From NCBI GenBank assembly GCA_034440615.1, contig JAOTOM010005138.1, forward strand, positions 248,001 to 312,000: a stretch of 64,000 nt of DNA, in the 5' to 3' direction. Shown here piece after piece: positions 12,952 through 24,763 of this stretch. Under the pieces are notes generated by a model, which saw nothing but the letters and a program-made list of their open reading frames with translations, did not search any database and was not told the DNA's origin. The first letter of the stretch is position 1, and the number at the start of each line of letters is the position of its first letter. Source of the DNA: Ashinkailepas kermadecensis (Eukaryota; Arthropoda; Thecostraca; Neolepadidae). The position numbers and the translations under genes are program-made.

Positions 12952-14512
12952 TAAGGTAATCATTTAGCAGGCGTCACACCTTTGGGAAATGTTCACATCT
13001 TGGGAAATTTGTCCAAAGATTAGGGGGTTTAGGGTAGGCTTTAGATTAGGTTACAGTTTAGGTTAGGTCAGTTTAGGTCAGGTTAGGTTAGGTTATGTTA
13101 TGTTAGGTTTTAGCCCCACCTTGGAAAATCAAGATATGTGACATTTCCCAATGTGTGATGCCTGCTAAATGAATACCAATGTTAATGCTTAAGTGGTACA
13201 AAATACAGTATTCATTTAGCAGGCGTCACACATTAGGAAATGTCACATTTATTGACTTCCCAAGGTGGGGCTAATACCTACCTATCCCAGCCTGACCTAA
13301 CCTAACCTAACCTGACTGAACCTAAACTGACTGGTATCGTACAAGTGGGCATCACACATTGGGAAATGTTCACATCTTGGGAAAATTTTACTGAAGATTA
13401 GGGGGTTAGGGTAGGCTTTAGGTTAGGTTAGGGTTTAGGTTAGGTTAGGTCAGTTTAGGTTAGGTTAGGTCAGGTTATGTTAGGTTTTAGCCCCACCTTG
13501 GGAAATCAATCAATGTGACAGTTCCCAATGTGTGACACCTGCTCGTATGATACCAGCTGACCTAACCTAGAGCCTACCCTAAACCCATTAATCTTTGAAA
13601 AAATTTCCCAAGATGTGCACATTTTCAATGTGTGATGCCTGCTAAATGAATATCCAAAGGTATTCATTTAGCAGGCATCACACATTGGGAAATGTTCACA
13701 TCTTGGGAAAATTTTACCGAAGATTAGGGGGTATTCATTTAGCAGGTGTCACACCATTGGGAAATGTTGACATCTTGGGAAATTTGTCCAAAGATTAGGG
13801 GGTTTAGGGTAGGCTTTAGGTTAGGTTAGGGTTTAGGTTAGGTCAGTTTAGGTTAGTTAGGTCAGGTTAGGTTAGGTTAGGTCAGGTTAGGCAGAGGCCC
13901 GGGAACGATTTTAAAGTTCGGGAGGCTGGAGACTCTGAGTCGGGATTTATCTAGGGTCAGTCGGAGAGGGCTGCAGCCCTCTCCCCCTTGGTGCCTTAAA
14001 ATTCTCTAAAATTTGGGGGGGTGACGCCCCCCGTCCCAAAGTTGGGGGGGCAAGCCACCCCTGCCCCCCTGTTCCCAGGCCTATGAGGTTAGGTTAGGTT
14101 AGGTCAGGTTATGTTAGGTTTCAGGCCCACCTTGGGAAATTTGGAAATGTGACATTTCCCAATGTGTGACACCTGCTCGTACGATACTAACTGACCTAAC
14201 CTAGAGCCTACCCTAAACCCATTAATCTTTGGTAAAAATTTCCCAAGATGTGCACATTTCCCAATGTGTGATGCCTGCTAAATGAATACCCAAAGGTATT
14301 CATTTAGCAGGCATCACACATTGGGAAATGTTCACATCTTGGGAAAATTTTACCGAGATTAGGAGGTTTAGGGTACGCTTTAGGTTAGGTTAGGGGTTAG
14401 GTTAGGTCAGTTTAGGTTAGGTTAGGTCAGGTTATGTTAGGTTTTAGCCCCACCTTGGGAAATCAATAAATGTGACATTTCCCAATGTGTGTCACCTGCT
14501 AAATGAATACCC
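12952..14512. mobile_element. Cluster of palindromic elements with TTAGG-like cores
   Basis: At least six whole or half units share the terminus GGTATTCATTTAGCAGGC followed by a CACACATTGGGAAATGT block, with the inverted form at the other end. Between the ends are arrays of GGTTA/GGTCA, so each unit is a foldback of roughly 220-230 bp. Full units are clearest at about 12,955-13,176, 13,333-13,554 (variant end GGTATCGTAC) and 14,296-14,510. Neighbouring units meet head to head around 13,650 and 14,292. No coding frame. The structure fits a MITE or foldback family. Confidence 0.7.
13892..14085. mobile_element. hAT-like MITE, 194 bp, inserted in a foldback element
   Basis: Ends CAGAGGCCCGGGAAC and, inverted, CATAGGCCTGGGAAC (13 of 15 match). 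Both sides carry AGGTTAGG (13,884-13,891 and 14,086-14,093), an 8-bp duplication as made by hAT transposons. The flank is itself GGTTA-rich, so chance identity is possible, but the element clearly interrupts the surrounding unit. Confidence 0.65.
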
Positions 14513-14636
14513 AAAATACCCACCTTTCCCTACTAAATTCCTAGATCCTAAGGTGACATTTGGCATATCGTTATGTGGCAACTGTCCCATGATTACCCTC
14601 ACTTAATAGTTAATAATATGTATTAATAAGCTTACT

Positions 14637-14900
14637 TGTATCCATGCACTGCTGTTGTTGCCTTGGCTTCTCCACATCCTCCACAGGTCTCTTCACCCAG
14701 CATGACCAACGCCCTTCAGGGCCAAATGCCTTGTCTTTATCCGCAAACTCAACTTCTTTGCCTGGGTGCACAGCTTGAAAGTGAACTTTAAATGATCGCT
14801 GCTGTCCCCTGTACTGACAAGACTTCCAGTACTTGCACTGTCTTTTCAGCCTTGATGGTGTTACCCTTTTCACTTTTCCCGCACCCTTCTCCATCACCAG
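14637..14900 (-). CDS. Possible exon, Cys/His-rich hypothetical protein
   Basis: A minus-strand frame reads MEKGAGKVKRV and then a basic segment with Cys and His spaced CKYWKSC-x11-HFQAVH, like an atypical C2H2 zinc finger, followed by a Pro/Gln-rich stretch (PRQQQQC). It ends at ATGGATACAA/GTAAGC, a good donor, and an acceptor (TTATTCATAG) lies at its upstream side with an in-frame stop just after it, so the ATG could be the true start after a 5'-UTR intron. I do not recognise a family and found no partner exon. It could be a transposon remnant. Confidence 0.3.
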
Positions 14901-14949
14901 CACTGTTCCTCAACAACTATGAATAAAAAAGGCCCTTCAAATATAATAT

Positions 14950-16168
14950 TTACTGTCTGAAGAATTACCCACACCTCCGCGTCATAGGAAAACTTCCGCA
15001 GCGAGTCACGCCGTGACAAAATTCTGCAAACTCTTGGAAAAATTTCGCAAACTCTCTCGATTGCCAATGGGAATTTCCAACGGGCATGACAATTGTCACG
15101 AAAGTTCGCAGATCTGGTATCAAAACCTGGTATAAAAAGGAAGCTCTGAAGATGTTTGAAATGTGTTGACGGATTCTATAAAACTCTTTAAACACGCGAA
15201 TGTAGTCATGTCAAATCGTTTTTTTCTGGTGGTGTCAAGAGGCTACATTTCTGGCGAAATTATTTTTCACGATGCTACGCAGTTAATAAACACGTCGCCG
15301 TCGCTCTGTTCTGTCACTTTCGTAGGGAAAAATACAAAAACTGTCACGCAAACCCGGGTTTGCGAGTTCGCGGGTTTTTGCAACCCTGCTTCTGGCCCCC
15401 ACGTTCCTACGACTATAGTTAAAAACAGTAGATAAGCAGAACTGATGCTCACTCTCTGGACTGAAAGCACAAGTTGAGAATGCACGATAGCCTTCTTCAT
15501 TTTATGCGGTCGAAGATTATTCTCACGTATAATTTAATGAAGGCGGCTTATTCATAAACATCAAGTGGTCCCAAATGTTTAGGAACGAAAAGTATTGTTT
15601 TCCTTTAATAAGGTGATACACATCGAGTGACTCGGAAATAACTAAAAGGGTACCGGGCTTAACTGCTATAATCCCTACCCTATTCACCAAACTTGTCCAT
15701 GTGCAAAATGCCATTGCCTGCTTAAATGGCAAAGAAATGAACGCCTTTTTTTACGCTTCCCACGAAATCTCACAACAACCGACCACAGAATTTATCGCTT
15801 AACGCGTTAAAGTCAGTACTAAATGAGAACATGTTTAAGGTTCTACCTCATAATACATTTAACATGCATACAAACTTGGGCTCCCATGTTCTATATTATG
15901 CATTGGTTCATAAGCACCCAATGAATCTCAGACATGATGTCCCTGTCGGCGGCTGGACGCACGCGCGCTGACAGTCCTCTCATCGTGTTTCGCGGTACCT
16001 TCGTGCCAAATTCGCAGATCGTCTGCTGGGCCGCTTCAATGTGTTGTTGTCCGACCGTGCTTTCCAGCCTCCGTGGCATGCTTTCTGCTTAATAATCCCC
16101 AGGAAGTTTTGATAGGCCTGATTTGGAGCGCACAGGGCGGGGGAGGGGCGTCAACGGTGCGAAGTACA
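14950..16168. other. Unassigned region
   Basis: No supported gene. A minus-strand frame at 15,891-16,079 begins MPRRLESTVGQQ, which vaguely recalls the C-terminus of some transposases, too short to call. Confidence 0.3.
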
Positions 16169-16176
16169 GGTGGTAC

Positions 16177-16894
16177 CAGGGGTGTCGATTTGTATCCTTT
16201 TGTGGGGGCCATGGCCCCACCAATGTTGATCTTGGCCCCCCCAATGCTGATTTGGGCCCCCCCAATAACCCAATAAATATGCTATTGTATGCTGATAAGA
16301 AAGCTAAAGGGGAAAAAATGAAAAACACCATGCTAAGTAGAAACATTGATGTTAACCAGCACATTTTGTACTGAAAAGAAACAGATTTGGATTAGATAGT
16401 GGACTGACCCTCCACCTTTCGCTGAAAAATGTACAATTGTGTGCAAAAACAAACAAAATAGCTGGAATTCCCTCCACTGTGGAAGTACAGGAAGTACTCA
16501 ACATCATAAAATGTTGAGATTAGCGATGCGGATGCATTTTAAACCAGATTGTCTGAAAGAAAATCTGCTAAGCAACTAAACAACAATTGCATGGTCATAC
16601 TGATGTTTGTACACACCACCAATGGCAAAACCACATTAATTCCAAATTAATTCACTGCTGCTCACATTCACATTAATTCACACTGCTCTTTTATTTATGT
16701 GACTTCACCAGTTATTGGACGATTTTCCCTGTTGGTGAGGATGCTGAATAAACATAAACATACACATCGTCGAATAAAAATCAGAATTTCTGAGATCCGA
16801 AAATATAGTGGGCTAAATCCGATGAGTTTTTTTCGGGGGGGCCTAGTGCGTTGGCACTTCGCCCCCCAATGTTTTTAAGAAATCGACACCCCTG
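16177..16894. mobile_element. hAT non-autonomous DNA transposon, 718 bp
   Basis: Perfect 15-bp terminal inverted repeats (CAGGGGTGTCGATTT at each end, inverted) and a perfect 8-bp target duplication GGTGGTAC at 16,169-16,176 and 16,895-16,902. TIRs starting CAGGGG and 8-bp duplications are typical of hAT elements. Just inside both ends are G/C-run segments with GGCCCCCC blocks. No transposase frame. The intact ends suggest a fairly young insertion. Confidence 0.9.
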
Positions 16895-16902
16895 GGTGGT
16901 AC

Positions 16903-18179
16903 CCCTGCTTCCTTCAGTAGTGTCGAGGTCTGGTGGGCGCAATGGGCGCTGGCAAGGCCAGGCCGAAATATGGCATGACGATTCGTTTACCTGGCATCCA
17001 TAAATGGCATCAGAACATGGAACAGACACTTTTGCCTGTACTCTCCGCAGCTCACATTAGCCTTACTCTGGAAAATTGCCGGCTTTGCTACTCCAGCGGG
17101 CTGATGGCTACCCACGCAAGAAACTTTATTGGGAACTTGTTTTTCGGCAGGTACTGAACGTTGGGAGGGGCATCACCACCAGCATACGCATCAAAGACCT
17201 ACGCTTGAGGGCATCTGGCTATCGCTGTACCGGTATGAGAAGTGCAATTCATCATCCATCAATATTAAAACTTCATATATTATATTTTTATTGGATCACG
17301 CGATAGTCTACACGGCCGATATGTGTTTAACCATAGCCTATTCATCTGGTACTGTTTCTGTTATCTTTCTATTCCTGTTCTTTGGTCTTCAGATCAGTAA
17401 TCTTCGATGACCTGGACCTGAAATTTTGATAAGATATGCAAAGCAGACGCATAATAAGCAACTAAAAAGTTGGTGTCTCTGCGTCTATTCATTCGGCCGC
17501 CGTCGCGGAAAAACCTGAAGGGACTAGGCACTCGAGAAAATCTCACCCCATGCCCGGTGAGAGATTTCATAGCTATGCATCATGTACTATTTCGCATATA
17601 GGTATCAATTAAATAAATATATCACATGAACAACAAGCAGAACTTATTCTTCACAATTGGCTATTGTTATTTCGTCTTCTTGTGCTCCCCTAAAGTGCCA
17701 GATGCGTATAGCGGCCCCTGGAGGTGACCATAGGCATAACGTCATATCCGGAAAACTAAGGAAGATAGACTCTTTCTCTCCAATATTGGACAGAATATCA
17801 TACCATCAGCGATTGTCAATATCACCGTTGTAGCCCGAATCGTCTTTCGATTCGTCTATCACAACAACAAAAAATGTCTCGGCGGGGAAGGCCCTCCGCA
17901 TGTCGGGAACACAGGACGTCACTTGTCTTTTTACCTGCCCTTCCGTATCGTATCAGTCGGGTGGCAGCTCACAGGTCAAAACACTATCTCGGTGCTGCGT
18001 GCCAGTCATTTCCGCTCTAACCGCGCCGTGCTATCTGCCGGTGCACGCCTTATCTCACTATCGGCCCGCCTGTCGGCTGACACACAGGCGCCGGCACTCC
18101 GTGACTGGCCGAGCCGCGACGATCTCGGCGGCACCCAGTGTCTCTCGTCTCTTGTCTCCCGGCGACACGCCCATCGACG
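16903..18179. other. Unassigned region
   Basis: Short open frames only; none recalls a known family. Confidence 0.35.
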
Positions 18180-18184
18180 CGCCG

Positions 18185-18366
18185 TGCGGTGTCTCGTCTC
18201 GCTGGTGTCTCGCTGGTGTCTCGCTGGTGGCTCGCTGGTGTCTCGCTGGCGTATCGCTGGTGTATCGCTGGTGTCTCGCTGGTGTTTCGCTGGTGTTTCG
18301 CTGGCGTCTCGCTGGTGCTTCGCTGGCGTCTCACTGGTGTCTCGCTGGTGTCTTGCTGGTGTCTCA
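18185..18366. repeat. 11-bp minisatellite (TCTCGCTGGTG)
   Basis: Tandem TCTCGCTGGTG with changes such as TTTCGCTGGTG and TCTCGCTGGCG. Eleven bases shifts frame each copy, so the frames across it are not evidence of a protein. Confidence 0.85.
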
Positions 18367-18408
18367 ATGTGAGCTGATTAACGATACGTGTCGCCTCGTG
18401 CAGTGTCA

Positions 18409-18712
18409 GGAGCCTCGTACTGCCATCTCCCGCCGGGAGTCTCGTGCTGCCGTCTCCCGCCGGGAGTCTCGTGCTGCCGTCTCCCGCCGGGAGTCTCGTG
18501 CTGCCGTCTCCCGCCGGGAGTCTCGTGCTGCCGTCTCCCGCCGGGAGTCTCGTGTTGCCGTCTCCCGCCGGGAGTCTCGTGCTGCCATCTCCCGCCGGGA
18601 GTCTCGTGCTGCCGTCTCCCGCCGGGAGTCTCGTGCTGCCGTCTCCCGCCGGGAGTCTCGTGCTGCCGTCTCCCGCCGGGAGCCTCGTGCTGTCGTCTCC
18701 CGCCAGAAACCT
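18409..18712. repeat. 27-bp minisatellite, about 11 copies
   Basis: Unit with core CTCCCGCCGGGAGTCTCG, itself palindromic (CTCCCGCCGGGAG), followed by TGCTGCCGT. Frames stay open on both strands because the unit is a multiple of three; the plus frame gives RRESRAAVS repeats. No neighbouring exon recognised. Confidence 0.85.
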
Positions 18713-19009
18713 CGCACGGCCAAACGATGTACATCACCTGGTTGTTGTATGTCGCAGGCTGGACTATGCTAACCATTCGTCAGCAAGGTAAAAGCTCGTC
18801 CATAGCCCGTTTGATACATTGACGGGTTTGCGTAGGATGTTTATGTGGTGAGCGTTCCATGTGATGTCGTTACCTGACGAACCTTGTATTTCAAACGAAG
18901 CGAATGTAATATGTATGCATAGTTTGAAAAGAAGGCTTCCACTTCAAATATTTGATTCGTAATGAAGATTCGGGTAACAATTAGAACCTACAGAAAATGT
19001 CAGCATAAA

Positions 19010-19330
19010 TTAACCAGCTCGGGTGTTTTTTACCCCCCCCTCCTCTAAGATGTTTCCGCGATAGAGAAAAACGGTGGTGCGCAGCGCCCCACATTTCCCT
19101 ACCCTTTCCCTCATCTTTTTTTGCGTGTCATATGGAAGTTTCAACTTCGGGCTATGTAAGATCACCGACTTAGCTGAGGTCAAAGAGGACCATCTCTAAA
19201 AATGTTTCAGGGTCAGTGACTCATCTAATTGAAAAGATATTGAAATAGCACTTGCTACTCCCGAGGTATTCCCCTTAAGCAGGTGAAAGCACGATTAAAT
19301 TTCTTGGGTACACCCCTCGCATCACTTAAT
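19010..19330. mobile_element. Degenerate repeat related to 12,025-12,320
   Basis: Starts at TTAA and carries the C-run, CCTCTAAG, GAGAAAAACGGTGG and GCGCAGCGCC blocks in the same order as the copy at 12.0 kb. Confidence 0.4.
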
Positions 19331-20035
19331 GCATTGAACACAAATGACTTCACTTACATGGACATATCAAGGAAAGGAAGTAATTTATGGCTGGTTAATC
19401 ATAACACAAAGTGAAGCATTAGATAGTATCAGAGTCAAATGGAACATACAAAACGATGATAATACAGATCTCTGCCAACCATACCGATTTGGATTCCCTG
19501 ATTTACTAGCCACCACACACACAAAAATTACACGCATCGTTTGACCAATCAATGCATTCCCACACTTTGACATAGCTCTGAGCGGACTCCAGACGATGGA
19601 TGAACATTTCGGACACTTTCATATCGCAACTAGTGCAGCCTAGGTGTTCTTTCACACCGTACAGGAGGCAGTCGGGAAGTGCAAACCCATTAGCACTTTT
19701 GCGTATCGTACCGGACAGGACCGGGTAGTGCACTGCCTAACGACGCAAAATGATACCTACAAGGGACCGATTAAGACCCTTAACTCCGCACAAAACATAG
19801 CTGGGAAATGTTATATCTAACTACGCAAAACTGTAGCACGTAACATCAAAACTTCTATGGAGGCTCACGTCGCACCGGGCATAGCCGGTAAGTACAAGGT
19901 CGAATTACGCGAGCAGCAAATGTAGATACAAGTAAATATAAATGGAGGAAAGTACATCAAACCGAGTAGCTACAAAGTAACGCATTACGCTTCACTTGCT
20001 AGACTAGGCTTACAAAAGACGCATATGTCACCAGC
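19331..20035. other. Unassigned region
   Basis: No gene recognised. Confidence 0.3.
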
Positions 20036-20039
20036 TGGT

Positions 20040-20236
20040 GGAACTTTAGCTCTCGCCGGCCGGCCCGGCGAGAGCAAACTTTGGGTACTTCTACGACGCA
20101 TTCGACTGCTAGACCACATAGCGTCGTCAACCTCTCACGCCGATTGGTCACGGGCGGACTCGGTAATACCGCCGGTTGTGGGATTCGAACCCACGATCTT
20201 GTGATCAAGAATCCAACCGACTGAGCTAACCCACTA
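20040..20236 (-). repeat. tRNA-headed SINE-like element, copy 2
   Basis: The minus strand reads GGGTTAGCTCAGTCGGTTGG (A-box region), an anticodon-like loop, then GTGGGTTCGAATCCCAC (T arm and B box). Downstream come CCGTGACCAATCGGCGTGAG and GACGACGCTATGTGGTC, shared with copy 1. A hairpin CTCGCCGGGCCGGCCGGCGAG follows. The acceptor stem does not pair well, so a SINE is more likely than a tRNA gene. Confidence 0.65.
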
Positions 20237-20239
20237 TAA

Positions 20240-21955
20240 ACTGATTTGTACTAGTGTATATTTCATCTTGTCGTGGAAAGCTGAACCCACTGACGTCATT
20301 TAACCTCTGGCGTTTTTTTCTGTTTCATGTTGACATAAGGTAATTCTATGTGCTGATCACAATCCGACGTCTGTCCTATCTCATGGCGTCGTGCAACGAC
20401 TACGACTTGACCTTAGACACCTATTTGCACCTGTATGCCTTGCTTAGGCACATCCGCAATCATGGCTACACAGTACACACCTGTGTTCGAACTTCTGAGG
20501 ACACGGCCGATGTTGTCAAAGCCTGCCGATACGCCTCCGCCTTCTGCGTGATGACGTCACTGACGCCAGTCGGTCAACCTCACTGAACTGAAAATATATC
20601 AGGGATCAACAAAGCAACCAGTGATGCCACGTGCGGTGGAGTGGAACGAATTTCAAGAGAAGGAAGCTAATTTCGTGACGCTTTCTCCTGGGCATGAAGC
20701 TCCATAGAAAATCATCCACCATTACATTGCTTATATTTTACCAAAAACGTTTCCATGTGCAGAAACGTAGCTAAGCATACCACAGTATAGAAGCAGGCGT
20801 GCGGACAAAGGTCAATAAGCATACTCTGTGCATTACGCAGCCGAACAGGCAACGCAAAGTCACTCACTGCTCTGTTCTTGAACAGCTAACGGAAGCCGAG
20901 CAGCACGTCAGCAGCAATGCGCAATGTTCCAGAGTGAAATTAAAACTCAGTCGGCACATACGATCTCGCCCGTAAAGCTAGCATTACAAGCTCTGCAAAT
21001 CAGAAGACTTGCCCTCACATCCACAGCTCTGCCGGCGTCCGGTACCGACACTGCCCGATGCCGATACTGCGCACAACGTCACGCCGCACCTCACAACGCT
21101 CGCGAGCGCAGCGATGGCGGGACTGGCGCGGAAACGGCGTCGTGACGCGTTTCCGCGCCAAACGGCGTCGTGGCGCGGACCTTGATCAATCGTGTTTCGA
21201 GCTTGTCACTAATCGGCCAGTGCATTGTAGCTAAAATTTCCCGCAAAATTTACGCCACACAATTAGCTACTTTTGTGCTTCAAGCACTTGTATTCTTTGC
21301 ACCCTTTGCAACGTACTCTTTTAGTACCATGCTGCTAATGCTCAGCATCATTTTGTGCAATGTGTTACTCGTGTCTAGCATACTGAACAGCATACTGCTT
21401 ATCAACAGCATATGCTATATTACTGTATGCGATTTTGGAACATTCTACCATCGTGCTTTAAGCGTGCATGATTTCTATAAATTGGTGCTGAACGATTTGG
21501 CAGTGCTGATAGTAACCATAGTAACCATAGTAACCATAATGCTGATAGTAACCGTTTTGCGAAGTGTGACATGGTGCTGGGTCTTCGCAGATCTGAGGCA
21601 GCAACGTGATACTCTTCAGCATGATAATTTATAATCGATGCTAAAACAGCATTAACAACTCGTTAGCATTCATTTAGCAACCATGGGAGCTAAGCTTTTT
21701 CTACAGTGCGAAAAGGTCGGGGATGTGACAACAGGACGCCCGTTTAATGGAGCATAGTGGGCGCGTCAAACCCTTGGCTTACATTTTATCATGAAACTAA
21801 AATTTCACGCTACAATATCTATCCCGCATTTCCCGCAAAGCCGGCTCAGAAAACATCTTGATTACTTGTTTTTCAAGGTCAAGAATTGACGTTGCTATTA
21901 TCGATTCATATATCGTGTGTGCCGCACCATGATGTTATGTGTGGCTTTACGAGAC
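20240..21955. other. Unassigned region
   Basis: No supported gene. A 154-residue plus frame at 21,170-21,634 is hydrophobic (Ile/Leu/Val-rich) and contains a short tandem of ATAGTAACC; its composition can be explained by simple repeats. Confidence 0.3.
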
Positions 21956-21957
21956 AC

Positions 21958-22078
21958 TAAGCAGCTGAGGCCACATGGCGTCGCCTGCCTCTCACCCTGC
22001 CAGGAAGGACAGGCACCGCGGGGAATCAAACCTCGTCCGCCTGGTTTACCAGACGCTTAGTTTGGCTGCGACATCCCT
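21958..22078 (-). repeat. tRNA-headed SINE-like element, copy 3 (diverged)
   Basis: Minus strand has a B-box-like GAGGTTTGATTCCCCGC followed by GGTGAGAGGCAGGCGACGCC, matching the body block of the other two copies. Confidence 0.5.
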
Positions 22079-22079
22079 C

Positions 22080-23760
22080 GCACGGTGAAGCGAACATGTC
22101 ATTAAATCAACAAACACAACTAGCAGCTGCTGATCACAGGGCACTCCTGTGACGCACACTCGCGTCAAAGGAGTCGCATATGCGCGTCTTTCGCGTCGGA
22201 CACGACGTTGCACTCGTTGCCACACTTTTCCGATCGTTTGCCGTCGCGGCCACGTCACCTTTGCATTGTGCTAACGCTCCACCCGTCCACGGTCCGTCGG
22301 TTCCAACTGTTGGTAGGTCATTACCATAAATAACCGTATATTACTGGGATCAAGGCCGGTACATGCAACTCGACATCAAGGTGGCTTATTGTGACGCACT
22401 CAGTTATGAACACTATCATTATCAGATTGTGTAAGTGAAAGCCAAATGAACAAATGCGGCTCAAATCGACATTAAATGATTCGCATGCGCTTGGAATCAA
22501 CTTACCCTACACCTTCCTGGCCATGTTTGCAGCAACAACTGCGCCCGCACAGCATCCACAAGACGCGTACTCTGCACCGCACTCGGCACAAGGCGCATAC
22601 TCTGCACTACACAGTGTCCACAAGACGCAAGACGCACTCTGCGTCGCACTCGGCACCGAACAACGCGCTCAGTCCCACTAAAGGCTGCCAACTCAAACTA
22701 CTTAAACCATCTGCTTCTGGCGCGCCAGACGTGACTAAGCAACTTCCAGAGTTCGCCAGCAACGATTTGTGATGATGTCACCTCCGTACTTGCGCATGCC
22801 GCGTGTCCAACCTGTTCAAGGTGTTCGTGCAATCAGGCGTATAACCATTGCAGCCGATGTACCCAAAGTGCATCTGAAAGAGCAAACACGGGAAGGCGGA
22901 AATCTTTCCCTATTTCCGTCGGCTAATTGGATGTAAATCAAGCACTGCTCCACTCGGAATAATTGTAACCTGGTTCTGCCAGTTGTTGCCGGTTACCAGA
23001 GTATCGGCCACAGCGGCGTCTCCATCTGCGGCACCTGATGCACTGATATATTCTGTATTCTAAAAGCAAACGCTAATGTACCATGTGCTCTGAAAAGTAA
23101 ACGCCATTGTGAGCTGAGATCTGGAGGCAGTCATGCCACAAGAACTGCTCCATTTTGTGTTTCGCTAACTTTGCTTCATCTGAAGTTCGACGTCACCGGG
23201 CCGATGGGATAGGATAGATTGAAAACTATGCAGTACCACACGGAGCATTGTTAATAACATTGTCCGAATAACCTTTGACCTTATGCTCATTAAAACAGAA
23301 AGATATAACTTAGGCCAAAATGAACTGTATATTTTGACGGCGTGGCGTGCCTTTTTGAACAGTGCCAGTTTCAAGGTGAGAAAACAACAAGTACAAAATG
23401 ACATGGAGAGTGTCGTAGCATGCACTACAAATTAACGATCTAACAGCCAGTGAAATCCGATTGACATGCATGACATAATATGATATGAATACCCATGATG
23501 CGCATGGGTGCTCTATGAATTAACAAGAAACGGAAAACACTTTTCACATCACATATCTACTCAACTGCGCAGAATCATAGCCATCGGCTACGACGAATGC
23601 GATCTTAGTGTGTAGCTATGTGTTGTGCTGTGATCAGTAGCCTGTGCTCCTGTTGTCTGTACATCGGTGTTTGGTACTGAGGGTGTAGTGCGGTATGGAA
23701 CCGGTGGCAACAGGGTCCAGGAGATGTCTGGGTGTTAAGTGTTGGTCTTCGACTTCTAAT
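22080..23760. other. Unassigned region
   Basis: No recognised gene. Around 22,550-22,640 a short imperfect repeat of GCACTCGGCACAAGACGC-like sequence occurs. Confidence 0.3.
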
Positions 23761-23779
23761 CTCCAGTGATTATACTATT

Positions 23780-24118
23780 TTTAGTTAGGCGACGTCTCTC
23801 TGTCGTAAAATCCTCAGGCCTTCCCTTGAAACTTGCATGGCAGTGTGGAGGAACGCTCGATGACATCGCTACCAGGTCTACCCTGTGCCTTCCTCCATGT
23901 CCGGGGGGCAGAGGCACTGCCACACGTGTCATGCAGGCTTCGAAGGAAAATGTCATTTTAAAAATGCCGTATATGCCATCACGTGCCTATTATGTCAACA
24001 GGCAAAAATTAACGTAACATATATTGGAAAGACCAAACGCAGCGCCAGGGAGCGGTTTGACAAACACCTAAAAGGCATCAAATACATCATTAGGAGACCA
24101 CACACCACAGTCACATAG
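23780..24118 (+). pseudogene. Penelope-like element fragment with GIY-YIG endonuclease
   Basis: A plus-strand frame reads CHTCHAGFEGKCHFKNAVYA, ITCLLCQQ, then VTYIGKTKRSARERFDKHL. This is the layout of the Penelope-like endonuclease: a Cys/His cluster, NxVYxIxC-x2-C, then (V/I)TYIGKTxRxxxxRxxxH, with the GIY-YIG motif represented by AVYAIT and TYIGKT. The upstream frame (LAWQCGGTLDDIATRS) resembles the linker after the reverse transcriptase but is in a different frame; the shift falls at the G6 run at 23,903-23,908. The reverse transcriptase itself is missing. Dead, truncated copy. Confidence 0.75.
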
Positions 24119-24207
24119 AGACACCTATAAGCTTAGCTTCTTTCAGAACATGAATATTAAGCACATGTAAATGCACAAGCTCCACACACACAAGCTCAGC
24201 AATGTCT

Positions 24208-24345
24208 TTACATATGTTTAAATTTTATATCCGGAAAGAAACTGAGCTTATAGGTGTATCCATGTGACTGTGGTGTTTGCGGTCTCCTAATGGTGTACTT
24301 GGTGTCCTGTTTTTGGTGCCCTCTTAGGTGTTCGTTGAACCAGTC
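24208..24345 (-). pseudogene. Second Penelope-like fragment, inverted
   Basis: The minus strand repeats the end of the neighbouring fragment in opposite orientation: FNEHLRGH, KYTIRRPQTPQSH against FDKHLKGI, KYIIRRPHTTVT, with DNA similarity continuing into the following CACCTATAAGCTYAG segment. It carries on further (YKLSFFPDIKFK). The two copies form an inverted pair about 40 bp apart. Confidence 0.65.
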
Positions 24346-24763
24346 GCATCCCAGTGATCCCAAAGGCGATGCGCTTTCACCGATTGTCCCCCAACTGACT
24401 GAGATTTGCCGGTTGTGAGTAGTTGTAGCTGTATGATGTGCAAGGCTGTGACACAGCTGATTGGCTGCTAAATAGAGTCCGGATCCGCCGGATGCATCTC
24501 GAGATATAATGTGGACAAGATATCTCCACACTCTGGTACGTAGCTAACGTCGACACATTAGTCCGTTCCAAATCACTGAAAATATAAAATGCAGGGTAGG
24601 AAGGAATGGCTGAGGTCTGAGACTGAGGAGGGGATGTGTGAAACTCCTGCAGTGAGATCTGCAATGTGGCAGATCGGGGACTTCCAGACCGATCAAAGTC
24701 GAAGAAATCAGAGAAAGTCATATGTCAGCACTGACCTCGCCGTCCGGCATATGTCACCACTGA

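Noticed and set aside
17900..18772. 290-residue plus frame with Arg-rich repeats
   Set aside because: Covers two unrelated minisatellites (11 bp and 27 bp); no domain outside them. I considered it as the integrin signal-peptide exon, but there is no signal peptide with a phase-1 donor.
20160..20236. Functional tRNA gene
   Set aside because: Boxes A and B are present, but the acceptor stem pairs poorly and the sequence continues into a body shared with two other copies, so a SINE is more likely.
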